DNA of 64,000 bases, taken from the NCBI RefSeq assembly GCF_020921035.1, contig NC_063160.1, positions 18,069,095 through 18,133,094 on the forward strand, given 5' to 3'. The DNA comes from Rhodamnia argentea (Eukaryota > Streptophyta > Magnoliopsida > Myrtales > Myrtaceae). The notes under the pieces were generated by a model. It had not been told where the DNA came from and made no database searches. It saw only the letters and a program-made list of their open reading frames with translations. Numbering within the stretch: position 1 is the stretch's first letter; each line of letters begins with the position of its first letter. The translations under genes were made by a program, and so were the position numbers. Positions 24,864 through 36,070 of the stretch are shown here, piece by piece.

Positions 24864-25269
24864 CTATAATTATTCAGACAATTACGAGTACTGACCAATG
24901 ACTAAAAAGATGGCCTTGAAAGGAGTCCAAACCGTGTTCTTTTGCGCCAGCAGTATCTTTGCCCAAAGCTTTTCATTTCATGCCAGGCCCAAAGCTTTGG
25001 ACACAACGAAATATGGATACGATGTCTCTTAATCTGAAGCGGACTGGCCCGTTCAAACTAATTAAACCACCAACCAGTCCGGCTGAACCCTAGACCCGTT
25101 TTAGTTAGTGGAAGTCCGGACGACGGGGAAAGACCCGGATTCGGACACTTGAGCGGCTGAGCCGCGATTTCAGCAGAAAGCTTGGTTTTTGGGTCCGAAT
25201 GGGTCAAATCCCCACCGAATCTTCAGCCCGTTATCCACCGGGACCCTCTCTTTTGTGAGAAAGAAACAA

Positions 25270-25930
25270 AAGAGAGTGTCTCCTCTCTTCCACGAGGCCT
25301 TATAGTTATGATGCAATGCAAGCTATCTTATTAGGCGTTTTGCTACTCAAAAGTAGCCCCATTGAGGAATTTCCTCGCATATTCTCAAGTGAATACATTA
25401 TATTTTTTCTATCAGTGAGCCCGATTTCATGCTTTTACAATATTTTATCATTTAGGTATCGATTTCTCATTTTTCTTTGTGTCTAAGTTTTTTCCATTGA
25501 TATTTTCCACTTTTTTTATGTAATTATTTTTTTGTGATAATGATGTTATCGAGTTAACCGATCGAGTTGAATGGGACGTACCTACGGTGGTCGGAGTTAC
25601 CAAGAGAGTGCCTCATCTCTTCCATGAGGCCTTTGTTAGATTTTTCTTGTGGTAAAATTATCTTATTAGGTGTTTTGCTTCTCACCAGAGCCCCATCGAA
25701 AAATTTCTTCGCACACTCTCCGATTACGACATTATATGTTTTTGCTATTTGTGAACCCGATTTCGTGATTTTAGAATATTTTATCGTTTAGATATTGATT
25801 TCTCGTTTTTCTTTGTGCTCAGGATTTTTTTTTTTTAAGTATTTTGCCAATTCTTTGTGCTCTGTGATAAGGGCCTCATCGAATTGACTGATTTGGTTGA
25901 CCCGGATGTACCTCTTGACGGTCGTCAAAC
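25270..25930. repeat. Two-copy tandem repeat, about 333-bp unit
   Basis: Copy 1 (about 25270-25602) and copy 2 (about 25603-25930) share the order AGAGAGTG, CTCTTCCA-GAGGCC, ATCTTATTAGG-GTTTTGCT, GCCCCAT, GAGCCCGATTTC or equivalent, TTTCTC-TTTTTCTTTGTG, and GTACCT with GGTCG. Similarity is about 70-80 percent by eye, so the duplication is old. It ends less than 200 bp before the zinc-finger gene. Confidence 0.7.
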
Positions 25931-26085
25931 CGGTTCGACCTCCGGGCCGGGTTTAAGAACATTGAGTTTCTTAATTCTCACCTCTTCCGAAAAGAACCAT
26001 GGGTCGAACTCTCTCTTTAATTCATCCGCCCCAAATCGACTCTCTGAAAACCCTAATTTCTTTTTATCCCTGCAACACCTCTGCA

Positions 26086-27666
26086 ATGGATCAACCGGAC
26101 CTTCTCCAACCTCAATCAGCACAAAGACCTGCTGTGGTCTTGCAATACGCGCGCAGGCCTCGCCAATTTGGTTGCCCCAAGCCCAAATCGTCCAGAAACG
26201 TGAAGACTTCGGTTTCTTCCGTCCCAAAGAAGACTAGGGATCTCCCGAATCTGTCGCAATGCCACGCCTGTGGTTTCCGCATCGACTTGGTCCATGGTAA
26301 GAACAGACTCCAACTCCTGTATAGCGAGTGGCGTATCGTGCTGCTTTGCAAGAAATGCCTTATTTTGGTCGAGTCCTCAGTTATTTGCTCTTACTGTTTC
26401 TCGGAGACTTCGGATGAGTGTTTCCGCTGTTGTGCCTGCGGACGCCGGATACATGAAAGTTGCTTCTTGAAGTATAAGAGTGTGGCCCCATGGTCGTACT
26501 CGTGTTCCGGTTTGGGTTCGGAGTTTTCTGTTTGCCTTGATTGTTGGGTCCCGAGATCGATGGAAAATGTGAATGGGGCTTCGAAGAGGAGGAGAAGCGG
26601 CGGCAAGAGTGATGGCAGGGCTGTTTGTGGATTAGGGCATTCTAGACTTTTGGAAGATGGAGACTGTGTGATGAAGTCTTTGGAAGATGTTGTAAAGGAT
26701 GCAAATTGTGAGGTGGAGTTGAAGAATGCGGCTGCGTGCAAGGCTAAGGAGAAGGCGCAAAAGAAGGCAGTTGTGGCGAGAAGGGCGGTGGAATTGGCAA
26801 CTGATGCTCTCGATATGGTTGCCAACAAGGACAAGAGTAGTCTGTTGGCGTGTAAAGATAGAGGTGGTGATTGTGATGATAAAGTTGTTGGCGATGAGGA
26901 ATTGGCTTTTCTGTTGCACCGCTCAATGAATAGCTCGCCGAGGATATCAAAGAACTTCTGCTCCGTGAATAAGAGCTGGACAGATGTTCCGAGGATGTGG
27001 ACATACGTTAGGAGGGCACCGGCTGGGGCTTCGGGAACAGGTAATGCAACCATTAATGGGAAGCATGAAAAATTGGCTTTTCAGTTGCACCACTCAATGA
27101 ATAGCTCTTTGAGGATATCAAAGAACTGGTGCTCTACGAATAAGAGCTGTACAGATGTCCCAAGGATGAGGACATATGTTAGGAGGGCATCTTCTAAGGA
27201 ATTGAGACCAGGGAACGCAACCACTAATGGGAAGCTTCAGTCTTGCATGAATGGGAAGTTTTGTGAGGTTGTGGCTCCAGAATCTTCTTCCCTGGCAAGG
27301 ATGCGTGATGACAGTTCGATAAATTTGACTATCACAGAGTTGGTTAATGTAAGGTCTAGTGAAAAGCTTGATGAGTGTATGGTTAAGTCCAATGGAGATG
27401 GTAAAAACACAGAACTACCGTTGAAGGAGGAAGAGGGTAGCTTTTCTAACTTTATGGGATCTCAAAGTCAGTTTTGTTGCGAGCACAAAATGTTTAGCGA
27501 AGCAGAACACAAAGGAAGTGATGTAGTCTTCGACCGTTATATGATAAAGTATAGGAAGAGGAGCTTAATCTTGGGTAGAGTTCCAGATAAGAAATTTCAG
27601 TTCGTTTATGCAAGAAATCACCTGCATGCATTATGTGCTCTGCAACCTGCCTCACTGTCGGAATGA
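26086..27666 (+). CDS. Plant zinc-finger protein of the RING/FYVE/PHD type, uncharacterised
   Basis: Intronless, 526 residues. I start at 26086 (MDQPDLLQPQ) because the in-frame ATG at 25999 lies upstream of an AAACCCTAATTTC stretch typical of plant 5' leaders. The N-terminus SAQRPAVVLQYARRPRQF is basic. Residues 59-153 hold a Cys-rich domain: Cys59/62, Cys88/91, Cys101/104, Cys112/115/118, His123/Cys126, then Cys140/150/153. That is enough ligands for a cross-brace RING/PHD-like fold. A basic KRRR segment and a Lys/Ala coil follow (about 195-265). A 57-residue unit is duplicated in tandem (from about residues 271 and 328; shared AFxLHxSMNSS, RISKN, DVPRM, YVRRA). The C-terminus KYRKRSLILGRVPDKKFQFVY is a conserved-looking tail. 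Probably nuclear; function unknown. Confidence 0.8.
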   Translation: MDQPDLLQPQSAQRPAVVLQYARRPRQFGCPKPKSSRNVKTSVSSVPKKTRDLPNLSQCHACGFRIDLVHGKNRLQLLYSEWRIVLLCKKCLILVESSVICSYCFSETSDECFRCCACGRRIHESCFLKYKSVAPWSYSCSGLGSEFSVCLDCWVPRSMENVNGASKRRRSGGKSDGRAVCGLGHSRLLEDGDCVMKSLEDVVKDANCEVELKNAAACKAKEKAQKKAVVARRAVELATDALDMVANKDKSSLLACKDRGGDCDDKVVGDEELAFLLHRSMNSSPRISKNFCSVNKSWTDVPRMWTYVRRAPAGASGTGNATINGKHEKLAFQLHHSMNSSLRISKNWCSTNKSCTDVPRMRTYVRRASSKELRPGNATTNGKLQSCMNGKFCEVVAPESSSLARMRDDSSINLTITELVNVRSSEKLDECMVKSNGDGKNTELPLKEEEGSFSNFMGSQSQFCCEHKMFSEAEHKGSDVVFDRYMIKYRKRSLILGRVPDKKFQFVYARNHLHALCALQPASLSE

Positions 27667-29799
27667 TTTCGAGGACGTGCTCTGGCGCTTCAGTCCGAAC
27701 TTCCGAGGTTTCTATAGAAGCCTCTAGCCGTACTACTCATCTGGAGATCATCATTACATTCGAGGTAGTTTGTTTGCCATGTTGGTATGACATTCCATCC
27801 CTTGTTCTTTCAATTATCATTGGTGTGTTCAAGCCCACGAGTTTCATGACAGTGGATTAACTGATCAATATCTTTTAGTACATTGGCATATTTAGAATTG
27901 GCCAGTTAGATGTTTGTTCTGTCCTGCTTGCAATATCGAGATGGTGTTATGTGGGTACTGCAGAAGATGCCAAAATGCAGAAGAGGCGTTGGGTTGGTCA
28001 GTGCTACACTTGTTTTAGTGTTCAGCATAAGAAACCTAAAAGAAGTTATGCGTCTCTTGAGGTTGTATGTGCCTACGTGCACGATTGGGTTGGACACAGT
28101 AATGGTTCCTCTGCAGTTTGTTTATTGAAATCAGTATAATTTTGAAAAATACTACCATGATGATGAGTGGCCAGAAAAGTTGTCTTTGTTCTTTGCTTTA
28201 AATCTTGTGGATGGATCGTGTCTAAAACCTATAGCATGGAATAAGCTATCCGTGTCAATTCCTGGGATGAAACCATTTACTATGACAGGGCATTGGTAAA
28301 AAGCTGTGTATGATATGGTTTTCGCAGGATATTAGTCCTAATTCTGTATGATTATTGATTTATTGTCATTTGAATGAACTTAGGACTGAGAATTTTCTTA
28401 CTCGGCCGCGCTTCATTTCTATCTTGCAGGTCCATGCATTTCTCCTGAAGTTGATTTCAATATGAATTCGGAATGCTACTAAGCGAAGTTGGTAAGAATT
28501 ATGTATTTCAGCAAGCTTTTAATACAGTAGCTGCTGATGAGGGGATTGTGATTGCTTAGCTCGGTGAATCACTGTCGTATTCGTAGAGGTTTTGTGGTAC
28601 ACATAACTGCTGGATCTGAGGTAGTCGCTAGTATGTTCATGCTGTCATAGTTGTGGGGGAGTGATAGATTTGGCTGGTCTATCACACAGCTTTATGGTTT
28701 ATGGGATAGAGCAACTGTGTAAATTAACTGTACTATTAATGAGAAAGCTAGAGTATAATTAATTGCATATTGAGTATGTTCTCTTTATTCTTTGGGTGAA
28801 CTTGTGTTATAAGGATAGAATGGTTACACATCTCGTCTCTGTGGGTCCATGTGGTCTTCAGAGCCGCGGTAGCTCAGTTCATGTCTAGTTTCTGGCCATA
28901 ACTGGTCTCTATTGATAATAAGTAGAAGTATAATAAAGAAAGGAGGAAAGAGAAATAAAAAAGTAGATTCAACCTCGGCGAAACTCAGGTTTGGGGAACT
29001 ACTCCTTTGAGGGGTGTCACAATGGCTATAGCTTCCGCTAGTTCAAGAGTTTCCTAGCTTCTTGTGGATCAATATCACCCTTTTCCATGTTTTATCTTCA
29101 TGTGGAGCGAAAGATAAAAGTGGCCTTGTATCCATTAATTATATTGAGAACCTTCGCAGATATTGGTGGAGGATTTTGTTCCTCAGCAGCATAGCGGGTA
29201 ACTTGAGTTTATGTCCCGGTAATTTCGTCAAAAGTCTGTACTTTCCTCTGGGTGGGCATCGCTTGTATTTCCCTCCCCTCCCCCCCCAGCCAATAGGCCT
29301 TTTTTGGTAGTTTGATATTGATATTAGGATTTAGCAGGTAGGGATTATAAATTCTACTGCTTCATAGAAGACTGTATGGAAGGAAATATGGACGTCAGGT
29401 TAAATCGTTGAATTAACTCCTCCTTTCAATACCTCTTCTGTAAAAATTCACCAATTCAGAAAAAAAGCAGAGTAAGAAGAGAAGCATGATTTTCATATGG
29501 CAAAACGATTTTCTTTTGGCTAAACATTTGAGTTTATGCAAAATCCAGAAATGCAGTGGCTTATTTGATATGCTCTAAAGATGAAGGTGATTCGAAAATA
29601 AGATAACACTTAAGTTTTTTATTTGGGAAACAGATAACACGTAGTTTACTGATACTTTTTAATTTGCCATTCTATAACATTTTTCATTTGGTCACCTCCA
29701 GATATTAGATTCTGACACTTTTCGCAATTATTTATTTTTGTCAATTTTTGTCCCCAAATTTTTTGTAGGAGATTAATATGTAGAATTAGTACAACTTCG
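27667..29799. other. Downstream spacer, no gene recognised
   Basis: No second gene is supported. Short plus-strand frames at 27900-28140 have a few Cys pairs but no family signature; they may be 3' UTR or a decayed exon. Confidence 0.35.
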
Positions 29800-30763
29800 T
29801 ACTTCTTTTAATGTCTTTACTCGATCTCTCCTATACCTTTGTCACTTATCTACGAGATGTAGCATGGCATGCGCTCGTGTGGAAAAGAGAAGAACACCAT
29901 TCTTTCGATTTTTTTTTTTTTTTTGTTGGTCGAGACCCTTTTTTCAATTCGAAAGTGTAGAAAACATTCGGTTGGACGCTGCAAATGCTTCTCTTGAGGC
30001 AATATATTTCAAATGCATTTGGACCCTGTTCGCTTCAAAACCTTCATCGCAAATAACAACGTAAGTGTTAAAAATGGGAAAACAAATTGGCAGTTGAAAA
30101 GGTCAAATGTTCCTACGGTTAAGTTGGTTTGCCTCCCAACTGCTTATTTGATCTCATGTCTCATGACCTCTCCTCGATTTTTCAGGCTACAGTTTTGGAG
30201 GAAGCACAAGATGTCTGGGTGAGACAAACCAAAAGAAATAGGCACAAAGAAAAGGTCAAAAAAAAAAAAAAAAACAAGATAATTTCTTCGTTACAGAAGG
30301 GATGAGAGAGAGCGCTAAATTACTCTTCCTCAATTATAATCTTCTTTTCTCTCTCTCTTTTCCTTCAAATACGTAAAAATACTGTCTTTTTCGAACCAAT
30401 TCATCACTTTCTCAATTAGCTCTTCATCAATCTGCTTTCTTCTTGATTGCGAAACCCTGAGCAGTCCTCCAAATTACATGTGCTCCGCAACAATGTCGAA
30501 ATTCCATTGCGTCAAAACTGCGAATACTGTTTAACAATGGCAATGTAACCCGAATTGTTATGTAATTTCGTTCCTTGTGAAATTCGGATTCACCGCTATC
30601 TAATTAAGCTCCATGGCTCCAAGCAAAATCAGAAGACCCCTGGGGGCGGTCAAGCACCAGACGAGCATCGGCATTGCGAAAGTTGGGAATACCAGTTCTC
30701 TCTCCAACCTCGATGTCGCCATTGTCATGGCGAGCTGCCACAAATCTTGAGCTTGACGTGCTA
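29800..30763 (+). repeat. Upstream copy of the ANTH-gene 5' region (segmental duplication)
   Basis: This 964-bp block matches 32663-33640 almost throughout: it contains the same promoter, leader and first codons. It has a poly-T insertion near 29911-29926 that the other copy lacks. Confidence 0.95.
30613..30763 (+). pseudogene. Truncated 5' copy of the ANTH clathrin-adaptor gene
   Basis: The copy starts at the equivalent ATG (MAPSKIRR), follows the parent for about 40 codons with several replacements (for example A-to-P and D-to-H), then loses about 45 nt including the EEKHIRE codons. After the shared cttgacgtgcta, similarity to the gene stops. A stop codon follows at once (TCTTGA). It can at most give a 45-residue peptide, but it keeps a full copy of the promoter. 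Confidence 0.9.
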
Positions 30764-30779
30764 ATCGAGTATAAATCAA

Positions 30780-31060
30780 CTTCAGATAGAGAAAGTGTTT
30801 AGAGAGAGAAATTCTTAAAGAGAATGTATTGTATTGCTTGAAGTATTAGATGATTACAATGAGAGAGGACACCTCTAATTATACTAGAGGGCCTCTTGTT
30901 ACAACCATTGATCGTATCTTGATTTAGTAGCTAAAATTGCATCTCTTCATCTAACCAACTATCGAGATTAAAGAAAGAGTTCTAGAATACGGAAAAATTA
31001 ACATATTGCCCGCCTCTAAGAATACTCAAAAAAACCCTTGTACGCATACAAATAATTTAT
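30780..31060. mobile_element. Possible copia LTR remnant
   Basis: The sequence TATTGTATTGCTTGAAG, followed by ACAATGAGAG and CCTCTAATTATACTAGAGG, has the style of the R/U5 part of Ty1/copia LTRs. No second LTR, primer site or coding remnant is next to it. This is a weak call. Confidence 0.3.
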
Positions 31061-32662
31061 GCGTATGGAAATCCACTCAACTCAATTCAGTGAAAACATT
31101 GGTCTAAGGTATAATTTAGTGAAAAGAGAAAGATGCGTGAGGAAATAATCCCGATTAGCAGTGTCCTTTCTTCCCTGCGATACTTAATCGAAGCATTTGG
31201 AAGCATCGACTCATAACAAGTGATCTAGATTTTATGTGGGAATCTTGGCCAGAGACTATAGCCTTCGACACCAGATCACAAGTTAGTGAATGGTGACCTA
31301 ACCGATTATTATATTTTCCACATGAGTTACGCCCTCCGATAAATAAGGCATTCTCTTTCTGTGAGCTAAGCTAGGCAATTATGGAATCATTTTATGTTTT
31401 ATATTCCTAATCATGGACCGCCTATTTTGCTCTCTGTTCCTCCTTTTCGCTCCTCTCTCCCGCCAATCAAGAATTGAATTGGTACTTATAGTGATATAGC
31501 CCATCCACCCAAAATATAAAAATTTGAAAAAAAAGATTGAATAATTTTGGTGATTGACATCTAAATTACTTTTATTCATTCATTTATCTTTTGCAAATGC
31601 ATCATAATTTTACAGAATAAATCAACATGGGTCGTGAAAATTATTGAGGCTCAGAAATTACATGAGAGAATTTTTTTACCTCTTTTTTTTTTTTTTGTTT
31701 TAGCCCCAAGAGTTTTTCAAAAAAAAGGACACATGCATAAATTAAAGCTGTTTCACCGAAGAAATTTCATTAAACTAATGTCTCTCGTTTACCTTGTGCT
31801 CCATAGTATTCACAACATTCGTCCTAGAAACGTGGTGGTCGGCTGTCTATTATAATTTCAAAGTTGTCTTTAGACTTATCATATATTAATATAAGGTTTG
31901 GAATATGAAGAAGGCGCATGAATGAATCATTTTACAGTTCTAATTAGTAACACAGCCATGTGTTATCATTAACTAATCAAAAGCCGTCGAATCTTCTCCT
32001 AACGAGGAGTGCGTCGTGGTTTTGGATTGCCTTTTTCAATGAGTAAGCATATCACGGCTTCCTCTATCATTTAGAGTAACTTCAAGCTACCTTGTCGATA
32101 GAGTACTCATGAAGACCGATCTATTAAAAAAATCTGGAAATTTCATGTTGTCCAGAATGCGAATCTTAGTGAATTTTTCACATTCAAAGATTGGCGTTGG
32201 TCGGGTTTTCTCTTAGTCGGGACCACCAAAAGAGATGGTAGTAGTGCATGACATTTCCTTTGTAGCTGGCCGCATAGTTTTAATGTTTATGCACTAGAAC
32301 ATAAGATCCAATGCATGCAGAGAGTTGCATTTAGTCAGCAAGCATGGCGCAATCAGGTCAGTGGTTTGGAACGACAGAAACCTTGTCGAGAATGTAATTA
32401 CATCAACAGTATGTGAAAGTGATTAGCATTTTTCAGTTACCAACTCACCATAAACACTCATTAGCAAATAGCATAAACAAAGCTTCATTCCTCTTCTCCC
32501 ATCACTTCAACCATCTTCCACTCCCACAGTGACCCCTACACAACAAATGTGTTTCTCTCTCTAGGTTTGGTAGATTCGGCGCAGCTACCAAGTGCCCTTA
32601 TATAGGACAGCTTAATGAAATCGAATATAAACGAATGCTAATCCTTCTTGCCTATACCTTTA
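31061..32662. other. Spacer between duplicated blocks
   Basis: AT-rich; homopolymer runs and no supported gene. It separates the two copies of the ANTH-gene 5' region. Confidence 0.4.
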
Positions 32663-33640
32663 TACTTCTTTTAATGTCTTTACTCGTTCTCTCCTACAAC
32701 TTTTTCACTTATCTACGAGATGTAGCATGGCATGCGCTCGTGTGGAAAAGAGAAGAACACCATTCTTGAGACCCTTTTTGCAATTCGAAAGTGTAGAAAA
32801 CGTTCGGCTGGACGCTGCAAATGCTTCTCTTGAGGCAATAAATGTCAAATGCATTTGGACCCCGTTCGCTTCAAAACCTTCATCGCAAATAACAACGTAA
32901 GTGTTAAAAATGGGAAAACATATTGGCAGTTGAAAAGGTCAAATGCTCCGACGGTTAAGTTGGTTTGCCCCCCAACTGCTTATTTGATCTAATGTCTCAT
33001 GACCTCTCCTCGATTTTTCAGGCTACAGTTTTGGAGGAAGCACAAGATGTCTGGTTGAGACAAACCAAAAGAAATAGGCACAGAGAAAAGGTACAAAAAA
33101 AAAAAAAAAAAAAAAAACAAGATAATTTCTTCGTTACAGAAGGGATGAGAGAGAGCGCTAAATTACTCTTCCTCAATTATAATCTTCTTTTCTCTCTCTT
33201 TTTTCCTTCAGATACGTAAAAATACTGTCTTTTTCGAACCAAATCATCACTTTCTCAACTAGCTCTTCATCAATCTGCTTTCTTCTTGATTGCGAAACCC
33301 CGAGCAGTCCTCCAAATTACATGTACTCCGCAACAATGTCGAAATTCCATTGCGTCAAAACTGCGAATTCTGTTTAACAATGGCAATGTAACCCGAATTG
33401 TTATGTAATTTCGTTACTTGTGAAATTCGGATTCACCGCTATCTAGTTAAGCTCCATGGCTCCAAGCAAAATCAGAAGAGCCCTGGGGGCGGTCAAGGAC
33501 CAGACGAGCATTGGCCTTGCTAAAGTTGGGAACAGCAGTTCTCTCTCCGACCTCGACGTCGCCATTGTCAAGGCGACCCGGCACGAAGAATTCCCTGCGG
33601 AGGAGAAGCACATTCGAGAAATCTTGAGCTTGACGTGCTA
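32663..33640 (+). repeat. Parental copy of the duplicated ANTH-gene 5' region
   Basis: Matches 29800-30763 in the same orientation. It includes the promoter, the leader with a poly-A run (about 33096-33117), and the first ~60 codons of the functional gene. Confidence 0.95.
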
Positions 33641-35328
33641 TTCGCGTGCCCACATCAGCTCGTGTGTTAGCACCCTCGCCAGGCGCCTCAACAAGACTCG
33701 GAACTGGACGGTGGCTCTGAAGACGTTGATGCTGATCCAACGGCTGCTTGCGGAGGGCGATCCGGCGTATGAGCAGGAGATTTTTTTCGCCACCAGGAGG
33801 GGCACCCGGCTCCTTAACTTGTCCGATTTCCGTGACACCTCGAGGTCGAATTCATGGGACTATTCCGCGTTCGTGCGGACGTACGCGCTTTACCTCGACG
33901 AAAGGCTCGAGTTTAGAATGCAGGGCAGGCGAGGGAAGCGGAGCGCGTATGGAGTGGACGACGAAGAAGGTGAAGACAATGCAAGCGCTGTTCCGGCCTC
34001 CGTTAAGGCCACGCCGGTGAGGGAGATGAAAATCGAGCAGATCTTCTCCAAGGTGCACCATCTGCAACAGCTTCTTGAACGTTTCTTGGCATGCAAGCCA
34101 ACAGGTTGGTGCCTATGACATGAATGTGATGGTTAAGCTTCTTTCTTTATAGCATAGATGAGATCACAATGACATTTCCCCTGAAATTGTTGGTTTTTGA
34201 GCAGGTGGAGCTAAAGATAACAGAGTTGTGTTTGTTGCGCTCTATCCAATAGTTAAAGAAAGCTTTCAAATCTACTATGAGATTACAGAGATAATGGGAA
34301 TCCTGATCGATCGTTTCATGGAGCTAGAGATTCCCGACTGCGTGAAGGTGTACGAGATCTTCTCTCGGACAGGGAAGCAATTCGAAGAGCTCGATATCTT
34401 CTATGGCTGGTCCAAGAACGTCGGAGTGGCCCGCTCCGCCGATTATCCGGAAATCGAGAAGATAACCCAAAAGAAACTTGATCTCATGGATGAATTCATC
34501 AGGGATAAATCCGCACTGGCACGTGGTAAGAGAGAAGGACCTGTGGAACAGAAGATTGAAACTTCTGTTCAAGAATCACCCAAAGAAGCAAATGACGAGG
34601 AAGATCCAAATGCTATTAAGGCTCTGCCTGCACCTGAAAACCTCATGGAAGCTTCAACTGGAGATCAGGATGCAGAAAGCTTGGAGCCGAAGCAAGGGGA
34701 TAAAAAAGCGAATGTGCAACTAGAAGGCGATTTGTTGAATTTGGGGGATGATGCGGTCAGGGGCGAAGAGCACGCGGACAAGCTGGCCTTGGCCTTGTTT
34801 GACGGTGGCGCCCCTACATCGGTGGCTACCACGACGGCTTCCCCGTGGGAAGCTTTCTCAGACAACACATCGGATTGGGAGACGGCGCTAGTTGAAACAG
34901 CAAGCAACTTGACTAATCAGAAAACTGCACTAGGCGGCGGCTTCGACATGCTGTTACTCGAGGGCATGTATCACCAAGGAGCGATGGCGGCTGCGGTGGG
35001 TGGGGCCACTGGTAATGGAAGCAGTGGAAGCGCTAGCAGCGTCGCGCTCGGGTCGGCAGGGAGGCCCGCGATGCTAGCTTTGCCGGCTCCACCGACATCA
35101 GATGGGGGAAATGCACCCACCGGGGCGGATCCTTTCATGGCATCCCTCGCGGTGGCGCCGCCATCGTATGTGCAGATGTCGGAGATGGAGAAGAAACAGA
35201 AGCTTCTGATGGAGGAGCAAATGATGTGGCAGCAATACGCAAGTAACGGGAGGCAAGGGCAGGTTGGAGTGACAAATGTACAGGCTAACTATCCATACAG
35301 CACGGGAGGTTACACAAGAAACTACTGA
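33456..35328 (+). CDS. PICALM5: ANTH-domain clathrin assembly protein (AP180/CALM, At1g03050-like)
   Basis: Endocytic adaptor that binds PtdIns(4,5)P2 through its ANTH domain and recruits clathrin at the plasma membrane. Exons 33456-34104 and 34205-35328 join in phase 1 (ACAG/GTTGGT to GCAG/GTGGAG), giving 590 residues. The ANTH domain covers about residues 1-340: AVKDQTSIGLAKVG, VAIVKATRHEEFPAEEKHIREIL, NWTVALKTLMLIQRLLAEGDP, IFFATRRGTRLLNLSDFRD, LYPIVKESFQIYYEITEIMG, and KKLDLMDEFIRDK. The C-terminal half is disordered with acidic clathrin/adaptor motifs such as GDLLNLGDD, DPFMAS, and NTSDWETALVETAS, ending YSTGGYTRNY. Sequence and length fit the Arabidopsis At1g03050/At4g02650 pair (PICALM5a/b), which serve pollen-tube tips; tissue specificity here is inference. 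The 5' end is duplicated upstream. Confidence 0.93.
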
Positions 35329-35547
35329 AACATCAGCTCACGATAACTACACAGTTTGAGGCTTTCGAAGGCGCGAAGCTCATTTTGAGCTTCCTCCGAT
35401 CGATGCTCAGGTTGGTCGACACTTTCCAATGGCTTCGGCATGGGAAATTTAAACCGTTTATAGGGCATTGTTTCAATTTCTTGCCAGAGATTTGGGAGGT
35501 CCTATCGTAATGCACGACTACTCAACAGGAAATCCTGACTGTCCTCC

Positions 35548-35619
35548 TTTTTTTTTTTTTTTGGTGACCCAGGGAACCCCCGCACGGCCGGCAGCCGGGG
35601 GGTAAACCCTGGGGGCAAA
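35548..35619 (-). mobile_element. 5'-truncated SINE/retroposon tail with TSD
   Basis: A 72-bp insert (poly-T, then GGTGACCCAGGG and a GC-rich part) is flanked by identical 10-bp copies of ACTGTCCTCC at 35538-35547 and 35620-35629. Read on the minus strand it is a short retroposed 3' end with a poly-A tail. Confidence 0.75.
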
Positions 35620-36039
35620 ACTGTCCTCCCTTTTTAATCCTACATTAACTTGTAATTGCTTTTAGAGATCAACAATTTGTCTTGACGAATGCATTTACTG
35701 AGTTGTTAACTTGTTATCATATATGGCAGGAAAGGAATATAGTCATATTCATGCAAAAGTCTTTTGCACATTCAACTTTGCACGCCCATCTTGAAGGGAT
35801 CACTATTTGCCTAACCCTTGAAGGAGTCCAAGTCAAATCAGATGTTAAAAATCTCTTCTTTTTCCTCTTTTTGCCATCTTGTGTTGGGACTGAAACTGAT
35901 ATGATATATGGGTGGGGCTTGGATTGCAATATGTACTGAGCTATGGGGCTTTTGTGGGTGAGTGAAAGATGACATCATACATGACTCAATGCTTCCCTAA
36001 GCAGTCACCCAAGCATCCCACTGTGTAATCCCTAGAGTT

Positions 36040-36057
36040 TTTTTTTTTTGGTTCCAA
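36040..36057 (-). mobile_element. Minimal retroposition scar with 13-bp TSD
   Basis: A T-run plus GGTTCCAA is flanked by identical copies of AATCCCTAGAGTT at 36027-36039 and 36058-36070. The insert is only about 18 bp, hardly more than a poly-A tail. Confidence 0.65.
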
Positions 36058-36070
36058 AATCCCTAGAGTT

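Noticed and set aside
26391-27053. Long minus-strand frame in the zinc-finger gene
   Set aside because: A shadow frame of a coding exon; no motif, and the plus frame has the Cys/His pattern.
28860-28935. tRNA-like start (GCGGTAGCTCAGTTC)
   Set aside because: It resembles a tRNA D-arm, but there is no anticodon stem, T-loop (GGTTCGA) or acceptor pairing downstream.
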